The notes below the pieces were generated by a model, which was not told the DNA's origin, searched no databases, and saw only the letters and a list, made by a program, of their open reading frames with translations. DNA of 64,000 nt, taken from NCBI GenBank assembly GCA_013397795.1, contig VZTJ01004093.1, positions 124,001-188,000 on the forward strand, in the 5' to 3' direction. The stretch is from Orthonyx spaldingii. Its lineage: Eukaryota > Chordata > Aves > Passeriformes > Orthonychidae. Within the stretch, counting starts at the first letter, position 1, and each line of letters opens with the position of its first letter. Both the position numbers and the translations under genes were made by a program. Shown one piece after another: positions 54,146-64,000 of this stretch.

Positions 54146-54212
54146 CCAATTAAAGGTTCATGAAAATATATAAATAGTCTCAGCACCTAGAGCTTCCCTT
54201 TACAGGTAAGTT
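54146..54212 (+). promoter_or_regulatory. Candidate recursive splice site, or TATA-type promoter with short exon
   Basis: The string CTTCCCTTTACAG ends at 54205 and is followed directly by the strong donor GTAAGTTCTTTTT, giving a fused acceptor-donor. Just upstream lie CCAAT (54146-54150) and TATAAATA (54168-54175). Two readings are possible. One is a recursive splice point in a long plus-strand intron. The other is a small promoter whose first exon would be only a few bases long. The recursive-splice reading is more natural, but neither has support beyond motifs. Confidence 0.25.
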
Positions 54213-55318
54213 CTTTTTTTCTTTTTCTTCCATAGTTGTACATGCTCTTTTTTGTTCTACTTTTAGATGCTGTAAGAACTGAGTTACCACATGAAAGTTC
54301 TTGGTAATATTTTTCCATGCAATGTTTAGAAGAATGAAGAGACCTCTGGTGTGACTTTACAGGTAGCTTTATTCTGAAGGCATTCTATGAACACTTTCAA
54401 ATGGTAAGAATCACAGGGGCAGGAAAAAAAACCAACAATTTTTTATATGGTGCTAGATTTAGGAGGCAGGTTGTGTGGTCTGTCTGCTCAGCAATGTCAG
54501 GACTGAAGTTTTTGTGGAAACACACTGATGAAAAACTTTCAGCTCTTGAGAACCTATTGGGATAAAGAAGTGGAGGCAGCAATGACAATTTGAAGTGTTC
54601 TAAGTGTGCTGAGGTAGATAAACAGGGACTTCTAGAACTATAAATTCTGACTTAAGTCTCTGTCTTCTGTCTAAGCTGTGCTTCACATGCTGAAGTGTTA
54701 TCTTAAATCAGGCTGCTAAAGCTTAGGTAGGAGTGGTATAAACCCAAAAGAGTAATAATTCTTTATTGCTTGGGTGCAGTGCAGAATAGACTGAGAGCTG
54801 GGTTTAAAAAGGCTTTCAGAAAGCTTTTTCAGCTTATTTCTAGAATTTGGCCAGTGTTCAAATGCAGTGTAGTAATTAACTCATCCTCAAATTAGGTGAT
54901 TCTTCAAATCTTTTCTAAAGATAAAATTCTTCCTATTGGAAATGAAATTTTAGGAGCATCCTTTTCAGTGCAGTGCACACTGGTGATGCATGGCATGAAG
55001 GATGCAGTCCATACACTGCTGTGTGACTCACAGGGAAAAAGGTCCTCAGTGCAAGGGAATGCTGTCAGCTTATCCTGCTTTTTTAATTGGAGTTCATTTG
55101 CTGTAGCTGTTCTTCTGGAAACATGATGAACTTAAAATTAGTGCTCAAGTCACCTTTAACAGATTTGTGTCTTAGTTGACAGAAAGCAAAATCCCAAGAC
55201 AATTTCACTTTGTTCTGTTGCAGTAATGTGTTTGACCAGAGCATAAGACTGAGCCTGTAGATGTTAGGTGTGGTCTTACCTGTATGTCTACAGAGGTAGT
55301 TAGAATGGGAACACAGTC

Positions 55319-55360
55319 TGTCAGAAATCACTTTGCATTTGTCAGAAATCACTTTGCATT
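55319..55360. repeat. Perfect 21-bp tandem duplication
   Basis: Two identical, directly adjacent 21-bp copies begin TGTCAGAAATCAC. No further copies are present. The perfect identity suggests a recent event, possibly polymorphic. Confidence 0.95.
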
Positions 55361-56204
55361 ATTTCAGACTTTACCAGTTCCAGAACAAAGTGCCTTTTTG
55401 AGACATGTTATCAGGAGCAGATATTAATGAGCCCAGACAATCAGTGTGCTGCAGGACCAGACGACCATCTCATGTAACTGTAGGGGATGGGCTTGTTCAA
55501 GCATGCACAGATAATGTTCTCTGTGTGGTCTTTGAAAGTGCATCTGTGTGATTCTGAAGGTCCTTATCAGCTCTGGGCATCATGGCAGTGAGAACTGTTG
55601 TCTTAGGGGATGCTGGGGGTGTGCACCAGCTTCTGGTATCGACTCCTTTGGTTTTAGGAAGGACCTGTACCTTTGAACCCTAGCTAAGGCATCGCTGCCT
55701 CCAGACAGGAAGAAATTGGCTTCCCAGTGTTCATCTAGGGATGCTTCCTGCCTTACAGCTCTTCTTGTGTGTTCTTCAATCCACTTTAAAGCAGTATTAG
55801 AAATTTTCATTCATACTGGCGCAAACAAATGTTAATTGAAGACAGTAGGGGCCATTCACCTATACTACTTGCTGCCTTTACAGTCAGCATCCAATCACAC
55901 AGCACTCGAGACTGAAGTTCTCTGCAAGTTGTACAGTTGTTTTTTTGTCAAGAACATTACTGTTCCAAAACAAAGGGAAGATATGACCAGCATGGATAGT
56001 TGTGTATGTGTAAGTTTAAAATCCCTGACCAATAAAGAGTGAAATAAACTGCATGTTATATCCTGGGAAACAGCCAACTAAATCACCCCTGATTATTCCT
56101 GACATCAGCCTCTGGGATTCCCTCTTTTCCCCTGAACTCTGTGCTCTATGAAGAATTCACAAAATAAAAAAATTGCCAACTGCTATTCAAATGATAAGTG
56201 GTGC

Positions 56205-56260
56205 ATGCTAATTACATTTTATATGGTGATTAATTAAAAATAACCATGCAAATGTCTAAT
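56205..56260. promoter_or_regulatory. Cluster of homeodomain and POU-like motifs
   Basis: Within about 50 bp there are ATGCTAATTA, GATTAATTAA and a canonical octamer ATGCAAAT (56246-56253). Such density is typical of conserved non-coding enhancers in introns of developmental genes, but AT-rich DNA produces these words often. Conservation cannot be judged here. Confidence 0.25.
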
Positions 56261-59204
56261 TTAAGAGTCACTCAATTCACTAAGTCTTCAGACACTGCCT
56301 AGCTACCCTAGGCATTTGGTGGTTAGGCAATTTATTCAAGCTTTCAAAATATTCTCAAAATGTCTAAGATAACGAAGGTCCTTGAAAAAGTTCCAGCTTG
56401 CTTGGAATATATAAACAGAGGTTTCAGAACAGTAAAATAACGCTGCATATATTTGCACTTTTGAGACAAAGTACTCTGTGTATACATAAAAATAGACCAG
56501 GAAAGGAATAATAGAGAGCCTAAATAATCTGAATATTTAGCTGCACAGCACATAGCAGACTAGTTCATAGATTATTTCAGGAGCTGAAGAAAATTAAATA
56601 TACTCTTACTTATATCTAACTTCTTTACTTTAATAGACTTCTAACTTTAATGGAAAGGCTTTGATTCATGTGTAGGTAGCGTCTTTGCCTTATTTACACA
56701 TGTATATATACTTTTATTGGGAGAGCTGTATCATAACTGTGACTTGGTTCTTGTATAGTGAACACTAATCAGTGGAGTATGCAATTTACAGAACAGATTA
56801 CAACGGCCTATCCTATGGGAGAATAAAATACACAATATGAAGAACATTTCCAGAAAATAATGAATAAAAATTTACAGAGGCATAATGTACCATTTTTGCT
56901 AATAGAAAAATGATGTTAGTACCTGAATTGCTATTTTATGATCTGTTTCCATACGACTATTTTTTGGTAGAATTTTTACTGAATTTGGTCAATAAGTAAC
57001 AACAACAAGAAAAAAAAGTGTCCAAGGAAATCCCTGCAATTAATTTTGTGTTTCTACTTGTGTAGAAATTGGTACTCCAATGAATACTGCCACAATTCTT
57101 CCTAGACAAAATGCTTGATGTTTTTGTATCATGCACAAGGATTTATGCTGTTCCACAGCATCATGCTCCCAAAACTTAACATTTCTAATTTTAAGTCTCT
57201 CTAAAAGATACTGAAATATTTTTCACAAGAGTGAATGCGCCTTGGATTATGACAAATGGTCTTAAAAACATCATCTGCACTGGAGCAGCTTCACTCCAGT
57301 AAAGGAATAATCAATACAGTCATCTTGAAGAAGAGAACTATGTAAGGGCTTTAGCCATGTGGTTCTGCATCGCTTGAAAACTGTTTCATCTCTGAAACTT
57401 TTTTGTTAAATTCTATTTATACAGCAAATTCATCTGCAGGAATATTCTGGTATTAAACCAGAGAAATGTTAGATCAATAACTGCAGAATGCACTTATTTT
57501 TCCATGCATTAGGGAGGTACCTACTGCTCTCCAAATATTCCACTTTTTAAAAATTAATTCTGCAATAACAGGCACTTATTTTCTGAGACTGTTCTGTTTA
57601 CAGAAAGCTATAAATGGTCTTTAACACCTCTGTCTCTGCAGACATTCCTACCTACCTATATTTTACAAACAGAAAAATAAAATTAATTATTTGTAGTATT
57701 AATTATGAAGTATTATTACAGGTTTTATAAATAGCAGCATTTCTTGCCACATACAGTGAAACACACAATAGCTGAAATGATATGATAAAACTTTCTGCTA
57801 TTCTATAAAGGGAATTTTACACACAGAATAAATATTTTACTTTTGAATGTTTAAATAGAGTTTACTCTTTAAACACATAGCAGCTGCATAGAATTGTGAA
57901 TAATAGAAATGGAAAAGACATGATGTGTTAGATTTTTTTTTTTTATTTATCCTTTGTTCATAGAAATTGTTTAGTTGTTTATTAAAAATAAGGGGTTTTT
58001 TTAGTTTCAAATAACTAGTATTTCAAGTGATTGAATTCAGGTTTCTTTTTACTGGCAACGCCCATTGTAGGTGCATCATCACTGGATGCACGAGTCTACC
58101 AAATTCCCTCTTTGTGCATCCAGAAATTATGTTTGGAGTCTGATATTCTGGTGGTGTCCCCAAATTAAAGGATGTTTCCCAGTTTACAAATGACCTGCCA
58201 ATGGAGTGTCTGGTGTAGTTTGAGACTTTACTAGGTGATACTTTAAATACTGCACTAATTACAGAGAAGCATTTAATAAACTCTGTCATCTCACAGTATT
58301 CTCTAGTCCCAAATGAAGTTACTTCATTGAGCTAAGGTTCTGGGTTTTTATAAGGAGTGTATTTAATCCATAATTTCTTTAACTTCAGATGAGTTGGCAG
58401 AATGTATATTTATAGCTTTTTTCCAGATTTGCAAATACAGCTCAGACCCAGTTTTTGGACTGTTAATAATCAAAAACCCTGGGTTTTGGAATGGCTGTCT
58501 TTTCCAGTATAAATTAACTATATAAAAATGTCCTAGATATCACCTGTTGTCCAATAAGTAGAAGTAATTATTTTTTTCTCCAAAACCTGAGAATTAGAAA
58601 CTAAATTAGAAAAAAAGAATTTAAAACATCTATAGAATAATAAAATAATAAAGAGAAAATATAATGCATATCTTCATAAAAATATTCTACTGCTCTCCCA
58701 CATTTTGATCAAATTCCCTCACTCTGACAGTGCCCCAGATAGGTTCTACATTATAATGTTGGTCAGAATAAGTTATGATCTCACGACAAATATGTGGCCA
58801 TCAGCTGAACATCTGCAGTGTGTAAAACATAGTATTCGTACCATTTCTCTTTTCTCATGCATTTTTGGACAGTCACAGAAAGTTTTATTGCTTCAGGATC
58901 ATAAGCATGATTTATTTCCACTTGGTATCTGGCAGATTGACTCTCAGCATGGAAATTATTTCCTGGGAAGCTCAAAAGTCAATTGAACCATTGCTGAGAA
59001 CCAGCAAAGTAAGAAATAGAGTTACTCTTTTTGGCAGAGCACTATATATTCAATATTAATAAGGCCTGTTCCACACTGGTCAGAAACACAAAAGATCAGG
59101 TTAGGGCCACAAAGCAGACAGTGAATCAAAAGCATCAATGTCTTGTCCTCCAGCTGCTGTTTCCTTGTTGAAACAGTGACAAAAGACAACACTCAGACTG
59201 CTCT

Positions 59205-59420
59205 GAACCTCACACCTGTGTGGTCCAGAAGTCCACGGCTTCCCTCTCCCATCCTGCCAGTGCCTGCTCCCACACCATCCGGGGAGACTCTACAAGTGCA
59301 GTTCCACCCCAGGCGTGGTGTGGGCAAAGCACAGGCAGCCAGGCTGTGAAAGGGTGACTGCACCGGGTGGAGTGGAACTCCATTTGTCTCAGGCACTCTC
59401 TCCTGTGTCTGTGCAACACT
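59205..59420. other. GC-richer pocket without assigned function
   Basis: A ~200 bp island is clearly richer in C and G than its surroundings, with CCATCCGGGGAGAC and CCCAGGCGTGG. Open frames on both strands are a by-product of this composition and show no domain. It could be a promoter-proximal element, a non-coding exon or an old mobile-element fragment. It lies about 1.1 kb upstream of the first well-supported exon. Confidence 0.3.
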
Positions 59421-60476
59421 ACATTTAGCTTGCAGAACAACATGATTCAACCAAGTTGCTAATTCTGATGAGCCCTAAAAATTGCTGTTACTCAAAGCAC
59501 AATTTCAACTGCCTGACTGTGACTGATTTTTTTTGTTTTGTTTTTTAAGCAAATTTTAAAATTAGAATGAAATGGGAATCTAGTTAACAGGATATCTCAT
59601 TGAGCTTGTTCTCCCTTCTCTTTCAGAGTATACAAATTTTACGCGTCTGTTAACATATAAAGAGGGTAAACAAAATAGGTGCTCATATTTCAGAATAGTA
59701 ATGATCACTCTATCTCTTTGTAGTTCTTTTGTTCCATACTTTATCCTCAGAATCAGTTCAAAAGAATTTTAATGGGAAAACTGAATATAAAAAGTTCTGC
59801 AGAGAAAAATATCTAAACATTTTGTAAGCTCATTTACTCTTTTCACAGACCCTGTTACCATAACAACTTGAACTGTCACTATAGTAATATTTTTTTTATT
59901 ACGAAACACAGTATTTTTTTGTATGCAAGATATTTTCATAAGCATCTAGACCTTCAAAATTAAAATTATTTACAACATTTTCTGGAATGTATTTCACAGT
60001 TTCATAGGGCAGTATATGCAAGGGATAATTTTGAAAAAAAAATAGTTTGATTTCTATTTAGAAAAAACTAAAAAGATTCTCCTAAGAATTAAATGAAAAT
60101 TTGCATACTTATATTGTGGGGTCTTTACAATCTCCCTACGAATTAATTTTTTCACTCCCTTAATTTGTTGGCTTATGAAAGACAAAAACCATAAAAGTAT
60201 TTTTAAAAGCTTATTTTTGTTTCTCACATTTCTCTTCTCACATTTATAAGAGTGGTAAGTGTTACTTAAAAGCTGATGATTTCTTTTTATGTATGTAAGA
60301 ACCTAAGGATCAAAAAAAAAGTAAGTGTTTAAAAAATCTTCAATTTAAAAAACAAAACAAACCAACACTGTAGAAAAATAGTAATATATTAATATAATTG
60401 ATGCAAAAATATAATATATATTATTTCATATTGTATGTAATTTATAAATATTAACAATTTTCCCTTTCTTATGCAG

Positions 60477-60530
60477 CTTCTATAGGTTCTGAGAGAAAAG
60501 TCTAAATTTTCTGGATCCAGACAATTTATT
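60477..60530 (+). other. Probable 5'UTR exon (54 nt)
   Basis: The acceptor is strong: ttccctttcttatgcag, with a TTAAC branch-like word in front. The 54-nt exon ends ACAATTTATT and the donor is a consensus gtaagtatat at 60531. The exon has stop codons and no ATG that would open a long frame, which fits an untranslated leader exon. The next exon with good signals on the same strand starts 473 nt further on and carries the start codon. The two together are more convincing than either alone. Confidence 0.5.
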
Positions 60531-61036
60531 GTAAGTATATAATATTTTTCTACCAGCTTCTGTTTGCTTCTCCAATTGCAGTTTCCTAATTTTTTTCCCC
60601 TTTGTGGAATTTTGTCTTGCTTTTTCTGTATAATTAGAAGCTGGTTTCCAACTTTTACACTAGGTCTCCAAGGGTAGAAGACTAAATTCTAAAGAGATCT
60701 TCAGCAAATAAATCAAAGCAGTTAAAAGATAGGTTCTACAGAGCAAGCTAGTTTAAAAAAAGAAAAAAAAACCAACTAAAACATAAAAAACCCCACCTGA
60801 AACAAGAGAACTGAAGTTTTCAGAGAGATGCTATTTTTAAGCAAGGTATTTTAAATAATTTATATATAAACTCCATCAGAATTCTAGTGTTTGTTAAGAA
60901 GAAAATTGGATCAGGAGGTCAATAATGCAAATTAGATATTTTAATTTCATCAGGTCTGATTTTATTTCTGATATCTATTGTTAGACTCATCTTTTCCCTA
61001 CAGGTGTGTCCTGCCTGAGGGTCACTTATTTTGAAG

Positions 61037-61106
61037 ATGCCGTCCTCAGAGGTGAGAGAAGTGGAGAACTGCAAGAGTTTCCCCATGTTACAACCCGCCC
61101 TTGAAG
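61037..61106 (+). CDS. Probable first coding exon of an unidentified gene
   Basis: The exon runs 61004-61106. The acceptor is ttttccctacag and the donor GAAG followed by gtaagag. The 33-nt leader contains TGA at 61016-61018, in frame with the ATG at 61037, which is therefore the first possible start. It has A at -3. The coding part gives 23 codons plus one base: it begins MPSSEVREVENC, ends MLQPALE, and leaves phase 1 at the donor. The peptide is hydrophilic, with no signal peptide or membrane segment. I do not recognise the family. A second donor-like GAG/gtgagag lies inside the exon near 61051 and could give an alternative end. The LTR-like element B starts 16 bp past the main donor. The rest of the protein would lie mostly outside the window. 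Confidence 0.5.
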
Positions 61107-61120
61107 GTAAGAGTAACTCA

Positions 61121-61171
61121 AGTGTTGTTAACCTAATCTACCCCTGGGGTAGATTAGAGTGAAACAACACT
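61121..61171. repeat. Nested 51-bp inverted repeat
   Basis: Outer arms AGTGTTGTT (61121-61129) and AACAACACT (61163-61171) enclose inner arms CTAATCTACCCC (61133-61144) and GGGGTAGATTAG (61146-61157), with a single T between the inner arms. All arm bases are exact complements. The structure sits at the U5-side end of LTR-like element B and just after the splice donor at 61107. Confidence 0.9.
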
Positions 61172-61570
61172 GAATGATCAGTTTTTATAAACATATGGTT
61201 TTATTTTAAAACAATTTGGTTGCAATGGAAAGGAGGTATCTAGCCATTTTGGTTATTATCTATAGAAATACAGCAGTATGAAAGCTTAAAAATAACACTT
61301 AAGAAATTGTATAAGGAAAAGAAAGAAAGAGAAAGAAAGCATAAGAATAGAACAATATCACCACCTGGAGATCACCACCAGTGACCAGACTTGACTGTTG
61401 CTACATTGATCTCTGTTGGTCAAAGTGCTGGTTACCGTCCTGACCCTTCAGGGGTGGAAAAAGCCCACAAAGCAGAGTTCAATGGGTTAATATAAATTCA
61501 GGTTTAGATGGGAATGCCCAAGCACCTCCCCAAAGGGGGATTTCTATGCTGTCTGCCACAATGCTGTGGA
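61123..61570 (-). mobile_element. LTR-like element B (probable avian ERVL-type solo LTR)
   Basis: On the minus strand the block shows, in order, complex sequence with a TATA-like TTATATTAA, a CACTGGTGGTGATCTCC segment, a pyrimidine-rich run, AATAAA (plus-strand TTTATT at 61200-61205) and a tail ending AACAACA. Reading the plus strand, it starts with TG at 61123, as an LTR end should. Its plan matches element A at 27.1 kb, but the two differ strongly in sequence. The other end is uncertain, and no target-site duplication was found. No retroviral genes are present. It lies within the first coding intron of the candidate gene, antisense to it. Confidence 0.5.
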
Positions 61571-63709
61571 TCTGTTAGAGCATTGTGGTCATGCACAGTC
61601 CTCTGGTGAGTAAGATCAAAAACTTCTTTAGAAGGCAGTGTAATTCGGCTGTGTTAGAAGATGGAATTTGAGACAATTTGATGCTTGGTGCTTGGAATTT
61701 TATACTTTAACTGCTGAAAAACTCAGCCAAGTCCTGATTCAGATGTCTTCCTTCCTAGTGTTAGTGTTTACAACTACAGAAAGGTTAGAAGTATTAGCAA
61801 ATTTTCTCTGTGACATCATGTAGAGACTGCAGATATCTTTGTTCTGATGTAAACAGTGTTTAACAAATGAAGTTCTGGTACTGAATGTATGCTTTAGATG
61901 ACATTTGCTGCTTCAGTGTAGCCAAAGCTGTATCCTCCATAATGAAGCCACTAAGCTTGTTCATTTATCTCTTGTTCATATGCAACTCTTTTCTTGGATT
62001 TTGTGTGGAAGACTATAGTCATTCATCAGACAGTCTTTATCTGAGCAAATTTCCACTTCTCTTATTATGAATGTATTGACCTATGCATATGTAACAATGT
62101 GAAGAACACTGGAGGTCATTTTTGAATGCATTTTAATGCCATAATTGCAAAATCTACAAGAGTGTTCATTTTCTAGAAAGAAGGCCTAAAAGGTATACAT
62201 GTCATGAAGGATTTCCAAATTACATTCAGTTATTTTCTGTTCACACGTTTAGCATTTTTTTTTCATACTGTGCAGTCTTTTGAAAAATATTCACACTTTC
62301 AGTAATTGCACCGATAAAACACCAAAAGGACTTCCAGTACTGTCTTTTGCTATTTTTCATTTTCATTTTACCATTATTATCTCATTTCTCAGTGCTGTCT
62401 AGTCTGACACTACGCAATAGGTCTTTAGGACAGAGAGGGAGCTTTCAAGTAGGTATGAGACCATTCTTTTCCATAAGAGTATATCTACCATATAGACATT
62501 GGCAGTATGTTTGCATAACATATTATTAGTTATATATATAGAAAATCATAGTGTTCATAGTGGACATAACATCCAGTGTCTGTATAGTGTTCTATTTCTA
62601 TATAACATCGTAGATAAATTCCTGGAGCAGTACTACAGTCACAAATTTATGGTCATAACAGAGATACTCTGAAGCAGTCATACGGATAGGTCTTAGTTTT
62701 ACTAATGTGAAAATTCGTCTTTTACGTGTTGAGAGCAAAAGTTCAACAGTAGCTACTCTACTACATTTTCTGATAAGTTGTTGTAAGAGAGGTATTATGT
62801 CTTTAGTTTTAATGTTAACCTTAGGGGATATGCTACATTCAACAAGGGTTTAAGTACTGTATATCTGTAAAATATTTTTATGCTTTGAGAGGGCCTGGGA
62901 TCATATTCAGTGTCAGTTACTCATATCCAGAAATATTTTATTTTTGTGATTGGAAACAACGAGGGAGTTCTTACAATAATAAAAATTAATTTACCTAATA
63001 AATTATGGGAAAAATCAAGTCACTTCTATAAGATCAAACTCTGATACTAGTGTGAAGTGTGTACAGAACTGTGTTTTAGTCCCAATTTTGTCTTGTGCCC
63101 AAGCTGTTGGACTACAAAATTGTGCTTGCAGTGCTGTAGGGGACAATTTGTGTGCAGGAGCCAAAAAGCACTCCTGCTTGTAGAAGCCAGGCAGAGGTGT
63201 AACTAGCCCAAGTTTGCCACTATCTATTTCTTCTGTCCCTGCAGCAACATCAAATGATCAATGGCATGCAGAAAATCTGAAACCCTGGAGGGGTCCCAGT
63301 ACTGGGTTTGCAAGTGGTGGTAAGATCCATAAGTCAGCCTGTGCTCAGCTGGAACAGCGTGGTGGCTCTGGATGAAACTAGATGTCATTCTGCTACTAAT
63401 ATAGGTGCCTGGAGCAGGGCTTGGGGCAAATGCAGTGCTGTAACCTGATTTTTAACACACGTAACTTCTAAATTTTCATGTTTAATAAGTGGACTGAACA
63501 TTCATAAGAGAAAGTAGATTGATTTGATTTTTGTGTACCGTCATCTACTTACTCCCTTTACACTTGTGAGGAAGGAATCTTCTAGGTTCCCCCTTTTTCT
63601 TCCACATCTTGTTTTGCACTAGGGATACTGTAGTAATGCTGTTTACAAGTCTGTGCTGTCTTTTGCATCTGAGATACTAAAAATGCTAATTAATGAGCTT
63701 TCTTTCCAG
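61571..63709. other. Intron between candidate exons
   Basis: No coding signal or repeat of note is visible. Short frames at 61885-62070 and 62347-62529 are hydrophobic by composition and unsupported. If the gene model is right, this is the 3' part of a 2.6-kb intron. Confidence 0.45.
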
Positions 63710-63729
63710 TCCCACCTTCCTCTTCATTT
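63710..63729 (+). CDS. Candidate 20-nt coding micro-exon, in frame with the exon at 61037
   Basis: The acceptor gagctttctttccag is preceded by branch-point-like TACTAA and TGCTAAT at suitable distance. The donor is the consensus gtaagtg. The 20 nt continue the phase-1 end of the previous exon exactly: the joined codon and the next six read V-P-P-S-S-S-F without a stop, ending in phase 0. In-frame micro-exons are typical of genes spliced in neurons and muscle. A second donor-like gtaagcc lies about 10 nt further on. Length and phase agree by chance in a fair fraction of cases, so this needs transcript evidence. Confidence 0.4.
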
Positions 63730-64000
63730 GTAAGTGTTTTGTAAGCCTGCCAGAACAATCATGCAGTACTTTTCAAATAGGTGCATTAAGAATTAGCTTG
63801 TATTTTGAGGGTCACTTTGGAAAAAAAAAATTCTTTATGTTATGAACTTCCTAAATACAGTCAAGTAATTTTTTGGGTCTTGTTTTGCTCTCTTACCATG
63901 CCCATTCAGAGGCTTCAATGAAAAACCTACTTATAAGTAAGGCTGTACAAATAATTCACTACATTATTTTAAGTGTGAATGGAAAAATATACAAATATGT
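63730..64000. other. Intron sequence to window end
   Basis: The sequence is AT-rich with a poly-A run near 63821. No further exon signal is seen before the window ends, so the remaining coding exons would lie further right. Confidence 0.4.

Larger units (their letters stand above)
49732..60476. other. Gene-free stretch with small structural repeats
   Basis: No coding exon can be supported. The frames around 55580-55810 (minus) and 58023-58289 (minus) have less biased composition than most but no domain, stop context or splice support. The stretch holds several short direct and inverted repeats, a possible recursive splice site and a GC-richer pocket, all listed separately. Poly-T runs occur near 57932-57944. 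Confidence 0.5.

Noticed and set aside
55580..55810. Minus-strand frame of 76 codons with mixed, protein-like composition
   Set aside because: There is no family match I can recognise and no matching exon signals. Left as possible old repeat or chance.
58023..58289. Minus-strand frame of 88 codons
   Set aside because: Composition is reasonable, but there are no splice sites, domain or neighbouring frames to support it.
59143..59450. Overlapping frames on both strands in a GC-richer pocket
   Set aside because: Open frames on both strands follow from low stop-codon frequency in GC-richer DNA.
1..64000. CRISPR arrays, bacterial operons, tRNA or rRNA genes
   Set aside because: No regularly spaced direct repeats, no tRNA B-box with a cloverleaf, and no rRNA sequence were seen. 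The window is vertebrate nuclear DNA.

Overview
The window is nuclear DNA from a vertebrate, most likely a bird and possibly a passerine. It is AT-rich and CpG-poor, with no operons or dense coding. The best taxonomic marker is a 5'-truncated CR1 LINE at 49147-49731, which ends in the octamer-type tail (ATTCTATG repeats) typical of avian and crocodilian CR1 elements. Two LTR-like insertions with poly-pyrimidine segments, both on the minus strand, fit avian endogenous retrovirus (ERVL-like) solo LTRs. Almost all open frames are short, AT-driven and unsupported, so I treat most of the window as intron or intergenic DNA.

Layout. 1-27 kb: gene-poor AT-rich DNA with homopolymers and AT microsatellites. 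27.1-28.0 kb: LTR-like element A with a ~210 bp purine tract. 29.0-29.5 kb: a possible 28-nt exon, then a GC-richer pocket that looks like a promoter and first exon ending in a good splice donor. 32.9-34.1 kb: a TTCC/GAATTCC array interrupted by a 914-base assembly gap. 34-49 kb: mostly empty, with one possible recursive splice site (35.39 kb) and one decayed coding-like block on the minus strand (39.2-39.8 kb). 49.1-49.7 kb: CR1. 50-60 kb: small inverted and direct repeats, a second possible recursive splice site (54.2 kb) and a homeodomain/POU-like motif cluster (56.2 kb).

60.4-63.8 kb: the best evidence for a real gene, on the plus strand. A 54-nt 5'UTR-like exon (60477-60530) is followed by an exon (61004-61106) carrying an in-frame stop and then a start codon at 61037. 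A 20-nt micro-exon (63710-63729) continues that frame exactly. I do not recognise the protein; its N-terminus starts MPSSEVREVENC. LTR-like element B starts 16 bp past the splice donor of the first coding exon, antisense to the gene. The simplest overall reading is the long 5' region, with large introns and possibly alternative promoters, of a gene whose main coding part lies beyond 64 kb. This is inferred from splice-site patterns only and needs transcript data.
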